Source: Ianthella basta | Lineage: Eukaryota > Porifera > Demospongiae > Verongiida > Ianthellidae | Reading direction: 5' to 3' | DNA length: 64,000 nt | NCBI GenBank assembly: GCA_964019415.1 | Contig: OZ025868.1 | Coordinates: 7,834,649 to 7,898,648 of the forward strand | Part shown: in pieces, positions 19,190-30,594 of the stretch | Layout of the letters: every line of letters starts with the position of its first letter | Numbering within the stretch: the first letter of the stretch is position 1 | Notes under the pieces: generated by a model | Seen by the model: the letters and a program-made list of their open reading frames with translations, nothing else | What the model was told of the DNA's origin: nothing | The model's database searches: none | Program-made: the position numbers and the translations under genes

Positions 19190-20218
19190 TTACACAATTG
19201 GAGAAACTAACATCCTTTCTGTCAGTAACTCCTGCCCTGACATTCCAAGAGGCTTCTTGCACGTATTCCTACACAGACGTAGGAGACACTTTTTCATCAG
19301 GACACGGACTGGTTTGAAGTACACCAAAACCAGAATAGGAGTGGGAATGATGGACACCAGTACAGTACTGGAAAGGATCTCATTAATGACCTTGAGCATT
19401 TCTGTTGAAAGCGAATTGGACTCGACATATGCTGCAATCACGGGTGTGGTGTGGCCAATGGTGCTCAGTAGGGTACCAAGAAGGAGAAAGACAGAAAACT
19501 TCAGCATAGGCTTTAAACTTGCAGCATTTTCACTCCCAGTGTTTGCCCTCACATACCAGAAGGATGTAATGAGCAACGCCACATTCAATGCAAGTGGAAT
19601 GATTATGAAACAGGCAGTGACAGGAACAGTGTAGATGAGACCATAAGGACCAGAGCGAGGAAGGCAACTTGTAGTTTTAGTGCTAACCACTTCTAAGATG
19701 TTTGGAGAGATGAGCAGCAAACTAAATGCAAGACATGCCAGCCACATGACTAGAATGCTGATGACCAAATACTTCAACTTGACAGCACTGATGGAGTACT
19801 TGATGATGATATACGCTACAATGGCAAACACAGCCATTGCCAGAGGTCTACTGATGCCACCAACTGAGATAAAGATGAGGAGAAACCTGCAAACACTATC
19901 TGCGAGCGAGTATTGTCCAGGTGTGGTCACAATACCTCTAGTGATGTTTATCACAAAGACACCAAAACCAGCTGTAAAACTGGCAATGAGAGTGTTGGCC
20001 AATGCAAAGCAGATCACATGAGAGAGTGCTTTAGCTGTGGCCACCAGAAATAGAACAGCAACCGTGAAGGCCAGTATAAGCAGGGAGCAAGTGGCTAACA
20101 CGAAGCAAATATCACAGGGCTCTATGACAGCCATTGTTGCGTTTGTTCCATTGATAGACTGATTCCCATCAGATTTCCCAGCAATAAGAAGATTGCCAGA
20201 AGAAGCTTTCCTGTCCAT
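19190..20218 (-). CDS. GPCR-like seven-helix receptor, group A
   Basis: 342 residues from the ATG at 20218 (MDRKASSGNLL). The frame is open 55 codons further upstream, but that part is not conserved as protein in the 45 kb relative and includes the candidate leader. N-glycosylation sites NQS and NGT/NAT; cysteines before TM1, at the top of TM3 and in ECL2 (TSCLPR). IKYS after TM3, SENAASLKPMLKF before TM6, IIPTPILVLVYFKP in TM7, tail ending MLVSPIV. Its first 80 residues resemble the 44-45 kb type, while the rest matches 11277-12269, so a conversion or recombinant origin is possible. Divergent pair with 20840-21859, about 620 bp apart. Confidence 0.9.
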   Translation of the reverse strand: MDRKASSGNLLIAGKSDGNQSINGTNATMAVIEPCDICFVLATCSLLILAFTVAVLFLVATAKALSHVICFALANTLIASFTAGFGVFVINITRGIVTTPGQYSLADSVCRFLLIFISVGGISRPLAMAVFAIVAYIIIKYSISAVKLKYLVISILVMWLACLAFSLLLISPNILEVVSTKTTSCLPRSGPYGLIYTVPVTACFIIIPLALNVALLITSFWYVRANTGSENAASLKPMLKFSVFLLLGTLLSTIGHTTPVIAAYVESNSLSTEMLKVINEILSSTVLVSIIPTPILVLVYFKPVRVLMKKCLLRLCRNTCKKPLGMSGQELLTERMLVSPIV

Positions 20219-20839
20219 ATTTGAAATCAACAACTCCAAAGTGTAGTGCCTGTTATAGGTACCAGTTGAAAACAGCAGTTCACTGAACCTGAAAGAGTGA
20301 AGTTGCACACTTCCAACATACAGTATCTCATGTACCGCAGCATGCAGCCTTCTAAGTGTTACCACAGACACTATAATTATCATAAGTTATTTTCAGAACT
20401 ATATAGGAAACTCACTTTCAGAACACTTATCCTAATTGCTCACTGTTTACAAAATGACACTCATCTTCGAACAAGGAACTCTAGAATAGTGTGCAAGAAT
20501 ATACTCAACAGGTCTAAATCACATCTTTGAAGTGCTTGACTGTCTAACTTCAAATGTTTTGTCCATATTAGGTTCAGAATGCACTCACATTACTTACAAT
20601 GCAATTATACTGTGGGTACTGCATAATGTTGTACTTCATTTTATACTTATCAATGTACGAAGTCTTATTCTTGTACATAATTATTATGCGCAGTAATGAA
20701 AATGGTGGCAACTAACAATGAAACCAGTGTGGCTATACAGTAACTGTTGAAGAGTTTCACCAAAACTCCTATGGCTACCTTGGTGTGCATTTTCTACCGT
20801 TCTGCCAGGCGCAACACTTCGTAAGTTTGGCAGTTGGAG
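20219..20839. promoter_or_regulatory. Divergent intergenic region between two receptor genes
   Basis: It should hold both promoters. Minus-strand candidate 3' splice site TTCACTCTTTCAGG near 20290-20305, and the CACTTTCA block at 20413-20420, about 195 bp from the minus-strand ATG. Paralogous to 36543-37180. Confidence 0.45.
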
Positions 20840-21859
20840 ATGAACTTGTTCATGAATACTTCTGGCAATCTTTCTATGGAGGGTGAGTCTGGTGGGAATC
20901 AGTCTATCAATGGAACAAACATTAACATGACAATGGCTGCCGTGGAGCCCTGTGTTTATTGCTTTGTGATGGCTGCTTTATACCTGGTTGTACTGGTCTT
21001 CACTGTTGCTGTCCTGTCTCTGGTGGTACCAGCTAAAGCTCTCCCTCGTGTTATTCGCTTTGTGTTGGCCAACATTCTCATTGCCAGTTTTACAGCTGGT
21101 TTTGGTATCTTTGTGATAAACCTCACTAGAGGTGCTGTAACTACACTTGGACAGTATTCTGTCACGGACAGTGCTTGCAGGTCTCTCATTGTACTCATCT
21201 CAGATGGTGGCATCAGTAGACCGCTGGTGATGGCTGTGTTTGCTATTGTAGTGTATATCATCATCAAGTACTCCATCAGTGCTGTCAAGTTGAAGTACTT
21301 GGTCATCAGCACGCTAGCTATGTGGCTGGTTTGTGGTGCATTTAGTTTGCTGCTCTTCTTTCCCAGTGTTTTGAATGTGGTTAGTATAAAAACAACAGGT
21401 TGTGTTCCTCGTTCTGGGCCACATGGTCTTGTCTACACTGTTCCTTTCATTGCCTGTTTCATTATCATTCCATTTGCTTTGAATGTTGTGTTGCTCATTG
21501 CATCCTTCTGGTATGTAAGAGCAAACACTGTCAGTGAAAATGCTGCAAGTTTGAAGCCTATGTTGAAGTTTTCTGTCTTTCTCCTTCTTGGTACCCTACT
21601 GAGCACCATTGGCCACACCACGCCCGTGATTGCAGCGTATGTTGAGCCTGATTCTCCTACACAAGAAATGATAACGGCTATTAATCGCTCCAATAACATT
21701 GTTATCCTCTTGTCCATTATTCCCACTCCTATTCTGGTTTTAGTACACTTCAAAGCAGTACTAAACCCAATGAAAAAGTGTCTCCCACGTCTGTGTATGA
21801 ATGTGTGCAAGAAGCCTCTTGGAGTACAGGGCAGGACATCTTCATGGAAAGGATACTAG
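20840..21859 (+). CDS. GPCR-like seven-helix receptor, group A
   Basis: 339 residues from the first ATG at 20840. N-terminal N-glycosylation sites NTS, NLS, NQS, NGT and NMT; PCVYC before TM1; TM3 and ECL2 cysteines (DSACR, TGCVPR). IKYS after TM3, SENAASLKPMLKF, then IIPTPILVLVHFKA in TM7 (KP changed to KA). TM3 has the unusual LISDGGIS where all others have LISVGGIS. The C-tail is frameshifted relative to 44289-45317 and ends GRTSSWKGY; the ancestral tail (LASAI) is still readable one frame over. The shifted tail is shared with 37181-38206, so it predates their duplication. Confidence 0.9.
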   Translation: MNLFMNTSGNLSMEGESGGNQSINGTNINMTMAAVEPCVYCFVMAALYLVVLVFTVAVLSLVVPAKALPRVIRFVLANILIASFTAGFGIFVINLTRGAVTTLGQYSVTDSACRSLIVLISDGGISRPLVMAVFAIVVYIIIKYSISAVKLKYLVISTLAMWLVCGAFSLLLFFPSVLNVVSIKTTGCVPRSGPHGLVYTVPFIACFIIIPFALNVVLLIASFWYVRANTVSENAASLKPMLKFSVFLLLGTLLSTIGHTTPVIAAYVEPDSPTQEMITAINRSNNIVILLSIIPTPILVLVHFKAVLNPMKKCLPRLCMNVCKKPLGVQGRTSSWKGY

Positions 21860-23521
21860 CTTCTGCAATAAAACAGTGCAGATGCTTACTGTTTCTCTAT
21901 ACTGGTAGATTATGTTTCAAGAAGTATTAGACATGTAAAACAATGCATTTGCAGTTTAGAATTTGTATGAGCATGCACCTGTCAACTTTCAAATTTAAGC
22001 TTTTCATCTACATTTGTTTTGGAACACTAGTGCGTAGCCGCTATACTCTATGTATGATAGTATAATTTTACTGCTAATATGTTGTGTGTATATATATAAA
22101 TTGTTTGCACTTCATCTGTTACATTGAAAGTGTTGACGAGTGTGTAACCGTGGTTGAAACTTTCCAATGAAATTGCATGGCTGCATAGACTAAAATATTA
22201 TCCAGTACTCCACTGTGCTTCTACCTTTCTCCCTGCACTGATCAAGGCTGCTTGATGTTGATCGTGTCTGCTTCCTTTACATGAATAACTTTATGTGCGA
22301 GAAATCTTGGGAATCTCACTGCTAGAACATTTGACGGGCATGCATACTTCTCCATTAATTTTGACTATGCATAATATTAGCTAAAAGCAATTGAATATTG
22401 TCAACATTTAACCTGTAGAACTTGTTTCAACATATTACATAGACGTTATAATATTATTATTATAAATATTGAGTTGCTAAATTTATCTTATGTGGCCATC
22501 AATCCCTTGTCCTTATTTGGCTGTGAGAAAATGTGCATTGCATGTATCAGACGTCACACTCATGATGTCTATTAGGAATGTGCCTGATAAAGATGGCTAC
22601 TCCTATTTTAATAATAATGTAATAGCGTGCTTCAATGAAAGTAGCCAAATGGCAGTGGCGAAGAACAATTGAAGGGCATGGATAATTATAGGCTTCTTTC
22701 AACGTATTGAAGACAACAGCAAGGTAAATAGAAGCCAAAAAGCCCAGATTTCAGCAGCAACACCGATCCACACCAGATGTGGCCCTGTGTCCAGCAGCTC
22801 CCCAGGAGGTCCTCCTCATTTGAGAGCTTCCAGTTCACATCCATCTGCACCGCATGAGTGGGAAGCACATTAGGGCTATTTAAAGTGGAGATTGGCTGGC
22901 TATGCAGCTGCCTTAGGACAAGGAATTGTAATTGTGTACTTTGCATGCAGTCAACGAAATTGAAATTGATGACACGATGAAGCAGTGTATTTATGTACAG
23001 GTGTATGAATAATTGCGCTTTTATAGTCAAGACTGTACGTATTGTATGTTGGCAGTGCCTAGTGTATGTTTGTGTGCAGTAATGTTTGAGACACAATTCC
23101 ATAAACTATGTTATAATTATATAACAAATTAGAAGGGGCTAGATGGCAACCCTTCTCTTATCAATGGCCATTGATGCTACAAATTAAATTAAAGTGTATC
23201 AAACTGGACCCAGGTTCTTTATCAGCCATTTTAGCTATGATAAATGTGATCACATGCTCATGCTCTGAAAGCAGGCCATAATCTTAATATATGCGTTGCT
23301 TCATGTATTATTATGCCAATTACAAGGTAACGTTTAAGTCTACTACAGTGTGCACAGTGATGCATTATACCAACGTTTACTTACAAAAATTAGATACAGT
23401 GAAATTAACAGATGACATATAACTAGTAGTATAAATTATTCATAGCAGTCAGTAATTGATGTGCATGAAATGATCCTGCCATAAATGCTTAGAGTTCTGT
23501 CAAGAATTTCTTGTGTCATTA
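21860..23521. other. Non-coding, 1.66 kb, mostly paralogous to 38207-39540
   Basis: The duplication ends near 23270. About 340 bp (22040-22390) has no match in the other copy. 22840 is the empty site for the SINE at 38812. 22960-23110 belongs to a repeat also found inverted at 43215. A 60-codon open frame at 22490 is kept in both copies but also reads as AT-rich spacer; not called. Confidence 0.55.
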
Positions 23522-24485
23522 TCAGCAGTTGAGCATATCCATAGGCCTCTTGCACATTCTGCTGCAAATCCTCAGCACACACTTTCTCATTTGAATATGA
23601 ACTGGCTTGAAGTACACCAGAATCAGAACAGGAGTGGGAACAAGAGACAAAGCTAGTAGAACATTATACATGCGTACAAGGAAAAAGAGTACTTCTTCAA
23701 CGTACGTAAGTGAATTGGGTGATCAAGGCAATGGCAACAGCCACTGACAACCCCATGAAGCACAACATATTCCCAATAAGAAGGAACAATGCAAACTTCA
23801 CCACTGGCTTCAGACTTTCAGCATTCTCAGAAACAGCATTAGATTGAATGTAACGCAATGCATACACTGTCATTATAGCTGCCAACGTGAAAGGAAGAAT
23901 TGCGAAGAAGGGAAAGTATAAAACAGCAAAAATCCACAGTTGAGGCCCTGCATGGAGAAACGCATCAATTGTACAGTGAAAGGAAACAAAGTCAATAACT
24001 CCAGGAATGAGAAGAAGCAAGGCAACTGCTCCACAGGCAATCCACACAACCGTTGCTGAGATGACTAGACACTTGAAATTCACAGCACTGTTTGAACATT
24101 TGATGATAACAACAACCACGACTGCAAACATGAGTAAAAAAGCTAATCTAGCATTTCCACCAATTGCTACCACAGCAAGTAAGATTTTTAATGCCACTTT
24201 AACTGAATTATCTTTATGTGAAATGAACTGATTTGTAGACACCAGCCAACTGAGACATATCAAACCCATCCCAAAGCAAATCATAATTGATGCAACAAGA
24301 AGGTTAGCCAGTACAAAGCGAATGGTGCCACGAACAGCTTTAGCAGCAATCACAGAAGACAGGACAATTATCAGGCCAGCAAAGATTATCGAGTAGACCA
24401 AAATCATCACTGCACAAAAGGCCCACCGGCTAGTGTCCACTAATGTCTCATTTGTGGTATTACAAGCGGCACCAATTCCATCCAT
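23522..24485 (-). pseudogene. GPCR-like receptor, group B, frameshift before TM7
   Basis: The ATG at 24485 (MDGIGAACNTTNETL, one cysteine and two N-glycosylation sites) opens a frame through TM6 that stops at 23697 after QFTYVR. TM7 (VPTPVLILVYFKP) and helix 8 follow in another frame to a stop at 23522. The break lies in TTACGTACGTTG: either four extra bases (ACGT repeated) or two lost. TM1-TM6 are well kept, so inactivation is recent. A six-helix protein would not signal normally. It is a diverged group B member (IKCS after TM3). Confidence 0.82.
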
Positions 24486-24594
24486 CACCTGCACTAGAGA
24501 AACAGAACCATCACTTACACAAGGTTGGTTTAGCTTGAATATATACCCAAATGCAGGCATCCACCATGTATACAGTGAACCAGACATGATAAAC

Positions 24595-24670
24595 ATCAGG
24601 CAGTCAATGTGAGAAGAAAGGCAGTCCCACAATAGAGTACTGAATAGTCTGTGCATACACTTTCAGTGCA
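24595..24670 (-). promoter_or_regulatory. Conserved group B upstream module
   Basis: CAGGCAGTCAATG at about 24598-24610 and ACACTTTCAGTGCA at 24657-24670, about 115 and 175 bp from the ATG at 24485. GGTTCTGTTTCTCTAG ends about 10 bases before the ATG. Confidence 0.45.
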
Positions 24671-24805
24671 ACAATTCATCTCATCTATACGTACTGATCA
24701 ACACTTTCATTACAGCAGATGAAGCATTGAAACATGTGAAAGTACATATATATTGCGACAATGCTCCCAACCAAATGTAGACAAAGAAGGTTAAATTTGA
24801 AATTT

Positions 24806-24850
24806 GAACTACAAAACTAGAATACAAGACTACAAAACTAGAATACAAGA
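24806..24850. repeat. Short tandem repeat, 21-bp unit
   Basis: ACTACAAAACTAGAATACAAG occurs about twice in a row, with a partial third unit, at the left edge of the foreign segment. Confidence 0.75.
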
Positions 24851-24856
24851 CTTCAG

Positions 24857-25028
24857 GTCATGTCTGGCATTGTTTCTGGAAGGGATGTTTTCGCTGCTTT
24901 GCCAACCGGCTTCGGCAAGAGCCTGTGCTACGTGTGCCCACCGACAGTGTTCGACCTGGTGTTACCGGTCGAAGGGACATCGATAGTCCTTGCTGTCGCA
25001 CTTTTGATGGCTATTAGGAAAGATCGGG
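24857..25028 (+). mobile_element. RecQ-type helicase exon fragment
   Basis: Reads SGRDVFAALPTGFGKSLCY, a Walker A (motif I) of RecQ-like DEAH/DEAD helicases, then a hydrophobic segment ending RKDR in the place of the family's motif Ia. It starts after CTTCAG and ends at CGG|GTAAGT, so it looks like one spliced exon. No other helicase motifs are present. Such helicase genes are often carried by sponge and cnidarian DNA transposons (inference). It lies in a 0.4 kb segment that replaces the 3' end of the neighbouring receptor. Confidence 0.6.
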
Positions 25029-25186
25029 TAAGTGTCGCTAGCCGTCACGCGTACTTGTAGCCACAAGCGAAGCATAATGTTGTGCAATAATTACATTCCA
25101 CAGCGCATAACTGCATTCTGCGTGGACAAGTCAATGTATTAGACTTAACCTGACCCTTCTGTGAGGAGGGGTCACGCAACGCCTGA

Positions 25187-25963
25187 CTACAGCGACGCTT
25201 CAATTTTGATGGAATAGCTGTTCTTGGTGATAAGGGAGCCCACAACAGCTACACAGTGCCCCATGATAACTAGCATGTTACCAATAAGTAGGAAGAGGGC
25301 AAATTTCAACAGTGGCTTGAGTGTTGCAACTTCACTTTCACGTAATGTATTAGCTCTAATGTAATACAGTGCATACACTGGCATTACAACTGTGAAAGTA
25401 AATGGAAGAATTGCAAAGAAGAAAACATATAATGTGACATAAATCCACATTCGAGATCCTATCATGTTGCAACCAAATGGATCAACCTCCAAGACTCCTG
25501 GAACCAAAAGAAGTGAAGCGACTGCTGCACATGCAATCCACACACCGAGCACAGAGATGACCAGGTACTTGAACTTCACAGCACTGCTTGAACCTTTGAT
25601 GATGATCACTACCACAGCTGCAAACACTGCCATGAAGGCAGCTCTACCACTCGCACCAATTGATGTGATGACAAAAAATAGCTCAAAGGAAATGTCAGGA
25701 GGATGTGAGAAAACCGGTGTTATGATGAGAATAATAGTACGCAGATTCAACGACACAATCCCGAGGCAGTGTGTAACTGATGCCGTGAGAATGTTAGCCA
25801 GTACAAAGCGAATGGTGCCCAGCACAGTTCTAGCAGCAATGACTAGACACAGGATAGCAACAGTGAAGGAAAAGATTATTATATAGACAGATACCATCAC
25901 CCACAGGGCCCACTCTGATTTCTTAGCAGTTGTACTGTTGCAAATAGAATGAACTCCATCCAT
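25187..25963 (-). pseudogene. GPCR-like receptor, group B, truncated before TM7
   Basis: 258 open codons from the ATG at 25963 (MDGVHSICNSTTAKK) through TM6, nearly identical to 2767-3474 but without its frameshift. Homology stops at about 25196 (after YSIKIEA), where unrelated sequence leading to the helicase fragment begins. TM7 and the tail are missing. Open but lacking the last helix; either a pseudogene or a six-helix protein. Confidence 0.8.
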
Positions 25964-26087
25964 TGCCGGAGAAGCAGAAGTGAATGACCTTTACAAAGGC
26001 TGTGGCTCAATCCTGCTTGACTGTGTGCATGTAGGAGGTTCCTACGGGTAAAATTCATTTTGCATGAATAGGCTTGACCTACTCAGC

Positions 26088-26165
26088 ACCAGGCTGTCAA
26101 TACAATATGAAAGAATACTAACAATGGAGTACTGTATTTAGTCTCTATATGCACACTTTCAATGA
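26088..26165 (-). promoter_or_regulatory. Conserved group B upstream module
   Basis: CACCAGGCTGTCAATAC at 26088-26104 and CACACTTTCAATGA at 26152-26165, about 130 and 195 bp upstream of the ATG at 25963. Confidence 0.45.
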
Positions 26166-26709
26166 ATTCGTCAGCAATATGCTAATTTGTCAACACTTTG
26201 TATATAGTGATGTACATAGAGACATGCCATGCTAACCAATATTATTGTAGAAATTAATGCAATGCATGATCAAATGTCCAAATAGAGCCAGAACCGTGTA
26301 TGAAAGTGGCACATACAGTCACAGGAAGTGGTGTGGATACGTGACTATGTGTATGTAAAATGTACACTCAGTATTATAAAGTATAAAGCTGCAAAATAAT
26401 GAAAGAGTACATTCATAGCATGCTAGTCAATCCACATATGAAAATACTGACAAAATGGCACATGGAAAAGGACACATAAATCATAATACTGAGTATTGTA
26501 ATAATTATTATGTAACCAAATTGCAATCTCCACTGCTTTGCACAATTTGGAAAACAAGAGTATTTTGTTAATTAATATGCCTGTAACTATTACAGTGTAA
26601 ACAGCTTAGTCCTGTTGTCCTAGTTAGGGTACCAGTCTGAGATAACGTACGTACAGAACCAGGCACAGACAACCAGACACGCAAATGACTCAGTCAAGCA
26701 ATTCTCATC
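26166..26709. other. Intergenic, paralogous to 3730-4324
   Basis: Non-coding spacer of the group B/group B unit. No gene is seen. Confidence 0.6.
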
Positions 26710-27707
26710 TCATTGGTTGTCAGCAGTTGAAACCAGCATCATTTCAGTTAAAGAATCTTGCTTTGACATAATCACATTCCTTTTGCACAATTTGTTGCAA
26801 ATCCTCAGCAAACACTTTCTCATTTGAACATGAACTGGCTTGAAGTACACCAAAATCAGAACAGGAGTGGGAATAAGAGACAAAGCATGTAGCACAGTAC
26901 ACATGCACACAAGGAACTTCACTACTTCTACATCAATGTCAGGTAGTCTGGTGATAAGGGAGATGGCAACACCCACTGACAGCCCCATTATGCACAGCAG
27001 GTTACCAATGAGAAGGAAGAGTGCAAACTTCAACATTGGCTTCAAACTTGTAGCATTGTCAGAAACAGCATTATTTCTAATGTAGCATAATGCATACACT
27101 GGCATTGCAACTGTGAAAGGAAGAGCTGCAAAGAAAGGAAAGTACAAAACAGTGGGTATCCATGATTGAGGCCCTGCACGATATTGTACATCAAGAATTG
27201 AACAGTTAAAGGAAACAATGGAAACTACTCCTGGAACAAAGACAAGCATGCCAACTGCTACACATGCAATCCACACAACCAATGTAGAGATGACCAGGTA
27301 CTTGAACTTCACAGCATTGTTTGAGCCTTTGATGATGATAACCCCCACAACTGCAAACACAAGTAAAAATGCAGATCTACCATTTCCACCAATTACTGCC
27401 ACGGCAAGAAGGAACTTTTGAGCCAGTTCAGCAGAATCTTTATGTGATAATGGTTGATATAAAGGAGTTTACCAAGACATATCAAAGCAATCCCAAAGCA
27501 AATTGTCATTGATGCAATGAGACTGTTGACCAGCACAAAGCGAATGGTGCCACGAACAGCTTTTGCAGCAACAACTAGACACAGGACTGTTATCAGGAAG
27601 ACAAAGATTACTGAAAAGACAAAGATCCCCACCAAACTTAAGGCCCACTTTCCAGCACCAGCTACTGTACCATTGGTAGCATTGCAAATGGCATCATTTC
27701 CAACCAT
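26710..27707 (-). pseudogene. GPCR-like receptor, group B, single frameshift
   Basis: The ATG at 27707 (MVGNDAICNATNGTV) reads through TM1 and TM2, then shifts in ECL1 near 27445 by a net loss of one base compared with 4325-5332. The rest (TM3 to tail ending VSTADNQ, 26710-27402) is open in the other frame. Both pieces are otherwise nearly identical to the intact 335-residue paralogue. Only one lesion is evident. It could be an assembly or read error, so the gene could be live; on the sequence as given it is broken. Confidence 0.75.
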
Positions 27708-27827
27708 CGCTAGCGCTAGAGAAACACAAGTGTCCTGTACACCAGGTTCATGATCATGTATCTTGAATTGTCCCAAATGCGGGCGTCGACAATATGGATG
27801 CTGTGAATATATACACCAGACTTGATC

Positions 27828-27906
27828 AACACCAGGCAGTCAATGCAAAGAGAAAGGTTGACCAACAATGGACTATTGAATGGTCTATACATACATTTTC
27901 AGTACA
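27828..27906 (-). promoter_or_regulatory. Conserved group B upstream module
   Basis: CACCAGGCAGTCAATGC at about 27830-27846 and ACATTTTCAGTACA at 27893-27906, about 125 and 187 bp from the ATG at 27707. Confidence 0.45.
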
Positions 27907-28151
27907 AAATTTCAACCACAGCTGTACACATGATTGATAGTCAACACTTTCATTATAGCACGTGAAGCTCAAGATACTATATACATGACATACTGTAGTT
28001 ATAATAAATTTTAAATGACACAAAAGTATTGCAATTAATATGGTACCCCTAACCAAATGCATACAAAACATCATTGTTATATACTTGTCTAATGCAACTC
28101 AAAAAACAGATCTACTATGTATTAACTAGAAAATTGAAAATGCCTACTGTT

Positions 28152-29144
28152 CTAATCTATTGGAGAAGGCAACATCCTTTCTGTCAAATGCTGCTGCCAT
28201 GATATTTCAGAAGATAACCTGCACACACTCGTACAAACACGTAGGAGACACTTTTTCATCAGGACACGGACTGGTTTGAAGTACACCAAAACGAGAATAG
28301 GAGTGGGAATGATGGACAAGAGGTTGATAGCATCACTGCATGAATTAATGGTCCTAAGTACCAAAGGTTTAGAAAAATCAGGTTTAATATATGCTGCAAT
28401 CACAGGTGTGGTGTGGCCCATGTTGCTCAGTAGGGTGCCAAGAAGAAGAAAGACAGAAAACTTCAGCATAGGCTTCAAACTCGCAGCATTTTCGCTGACA
28501 GTGTTTGCTCTTACGTACCAGAAGGATGCAATAAGCAGGACGACATTCAAAGCAAATGGAATGAAAATAATGCAAACAAAGAAAGGAACAGTGTAGATAA
28601 CACTGTAGGGACCAGAACGAGGAAAGCAACCTGTAGTTTCGTTACTAACCACTTTCATGATACTGGGAGAGATGAGCAGCAGACTAAATGCACCACATAC
28701 CAGCCACATGACTAGAATGCTGGCAGCTAGAAACTTCAGCTTCACAGCACTGATGGAGTACTTGATGATGAGATATACAACAATGGCAAACATGGCCATT
28801 ACCAGAGGTCTGCTGATACTACCAACTGAAATGAAGATGAGCAGAGACCTGCAAACACTGTCCGAGAGATGGTAATGTCCAAGTGTGGTATCAACACTTC
28901 TAGTGATGTTTATCACAAGGATTCCCAGACCAGCTGTAAAACTGGCAATGAGAATATTGGTTAACACAAAGCGAATAGCATAAGAGACTGCCTTAGCTGC
29001 AATCACTAGAGACAGAACAGCAACAGTGAAGGCCAGTGCAACCAGGTAGAAAGCGCTCATCACAAGGCAAAAGACACAAGGTTCTATGACTGTCCTGTTC
29101 ACATTGTTAGACTGATTCCCACTGGAATTTACCAACAAATCCAT
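28152..29144 (-). CDS. GPCR-like seven-helix receptor, group A
   Basis: 330 residues from the ATG at 29144 (MDLLVNSSGNQSNN), matching the start used by the paralogues; 13 open codons upstream look like leader. Three N-glycosylation sites, PCVFC, TM3 cysteine (DSVCR) and ECL2 cysteine (TGCFPR), IKYS after TM3, SENAASLKPMLKF, IIPTPILVLVYFKP. TM4 differs from other group A copies (LKFLAASILVMW). Tail WQQHLTERMLPSPID, a third tail type shared with the relics at 606 and 5764. This is the only intact member of that branch in the window. Confidence 0.9.
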   Translation of the reverse strand: MDLLVNSSGNQSNNVNRTVIEPCVFCLVMSAFYLVALAFTVAVLSLVIAAKAVSYAIRFVLTNILIASFTAGLGILVINITRSVDTTLGHYHLSDSVCRSLLIFISVGSISRPLVMAMFAIVVYLIIKYSISAVKLKFLAASILVMWLVCGAFSLLLISPSIMKVVSNETTGCFPRSGPYSVIYTVPFFVCIIFIPFALNVVLLIASFWYVRANTVSENAASLKPMLKFSVFLLLGTLLSNMGHTTPVIAAYIKPDFSKPLVLRTINSCSDAINLLSIIPTPILVLVYFKPVRVLMKKCLLRVCTSVCRLSSEISWQQHLTERMLPSPID

Positions 29145-29928
29145 CTTCAAACAGAACAGTATGAAGTCCTGCGCTGTGGACACCAGGTGAATAAAATGTG
29201 TACAGCTACATGCTGAAACAGAAAGAGTGAAACTGCACCTTGTACAGTATCTCCTGTACTTCAGCAGACTGTTAGGTACTGTTGTATATTCTAAGCTACG
29301 TAGTTACAATGTAGTACTAACTGTGCTAAGGCACTCATTTACTGAATACTAACCTACGTACACTGCACAATGCATGTTAGCAAAATAATCTATAATTATT
29401 ATGCATCTTCAAACAAAGAACTCCAGAATAGTGTGCCCAGCTATAACAGTTGGTAAAAATTTAAAAGCAGATGCACTGATTCAACAACATTTTCTGTATA
29501 TACAACTGAGTCTATCACATACCCATGCATGGCATTAGGTACTTCATTATATATACATTATATATACTCATTATATATTGTCAATCTACATAGAGTAAGC
29601 TTAAGACTCACACAGGAATGGAGGCATCCTTCTATTTATTATAATGAATATTTACATGTAATATTGATTTAACAGTAAAGATGATAGCCAGCAAGTAATT
29701 GTGGCTGTCAACAGGTCAATTTTGCAATCTCCATCTTATTTCTGCATTAGTTGCCATTAGCATTAGAGAATACAGAGACGTCACATGCAAAGGGTCTGTC
29801 AAGCTTGAATATACCCCCATGCACACAGATAACCCCAATGAATACAATGAATGTACTCAACCCAGGATCATATGACGCAAGGGAACGGCATACCCTCAAT
29901 AGACCATTCTACGACATACAATACTTAC
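29145..29928. other. Upstream region, paralogous to 6698-7370
   Basis: Contains the candidate 3' splice site at about 29213-29230 (minus strand) and an ATATA-rich stretch near 29545-29580. No gene is seen. Confidence 0.5.
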
Positions 29929-30194
29929 AATTTCAGTGCACCCATTCACCTGCAGCAATGTGTTCATCATCAATCACCTTTGAATTCATATTGTCCAATA
30001 CAACACTGTTTTAATAATTATACACACAAGTCATGCAATAATCCCGACCATGAATGTAGGTCTGTCACATGATTGGCCTGTATGTATGACGTCCTATACA
30101 AGGCAGCAGCACACAGCATGCAATTGGACAATAGTATATGGACTTCAACATCACTTTCAGTACAAATCTGAACCACAGCAACAAACAGTGTTCA
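29929..30194. repeat. Dispersed repeat R1, copy 7 (subtype as 7799)
   Basis: Same subtype as 7799-8062; the sequence to 30594 continues to match 8063-8450. Confidence 0.7.
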
Positions 30195-30594
30195 GTTTGC
30201 TGTTCTATTATAAAAAGTAAATAGCTAAAGTATATTCTTGTAAAAATGGTGCGCAAAAGATATGCCATTTGAACTAATACCATTGTATAATAATATGTAA
30301 GAAAATGTGGTGTCAGCCAAATGTGGACCAGCTATTTGATTAGGAGTTAGGGGTAGTCACTCGTGTATTTGCTATGGCTTCCATGTGATGCACAATTACA
30401 ACAAAAGACACTTGAACCATCTCCTATGCCTTACTTCTACCTATGTATAATTATATATTACTTGTGTGTGGAAATAAGTTTCATGTCAGCACTACAATGA
30501 TCATGCATACCAAACACACAGAACAGCCAGTTCCATGAATGGCTGTAATTCTGCATTAGCATGTGTTTAGCTACGTACATATATATCCGAAAAG
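30195..30594. other. Non-coding, paralogous to 8063-8450
   Basis: Ends at CCGAAAAGCCA, the point where the fold-back element would follow in the other copies, and where the truncated receptor begins. Confidence 0.6.

Noticed and set aside
22490..22672. 60-codon open frame kept in both segmental copies (also 38456-38638)
   Set aside because: The duplicates are too similar for conservation to mean anything, composition is ordinary, and no initiation or splice context is evident.
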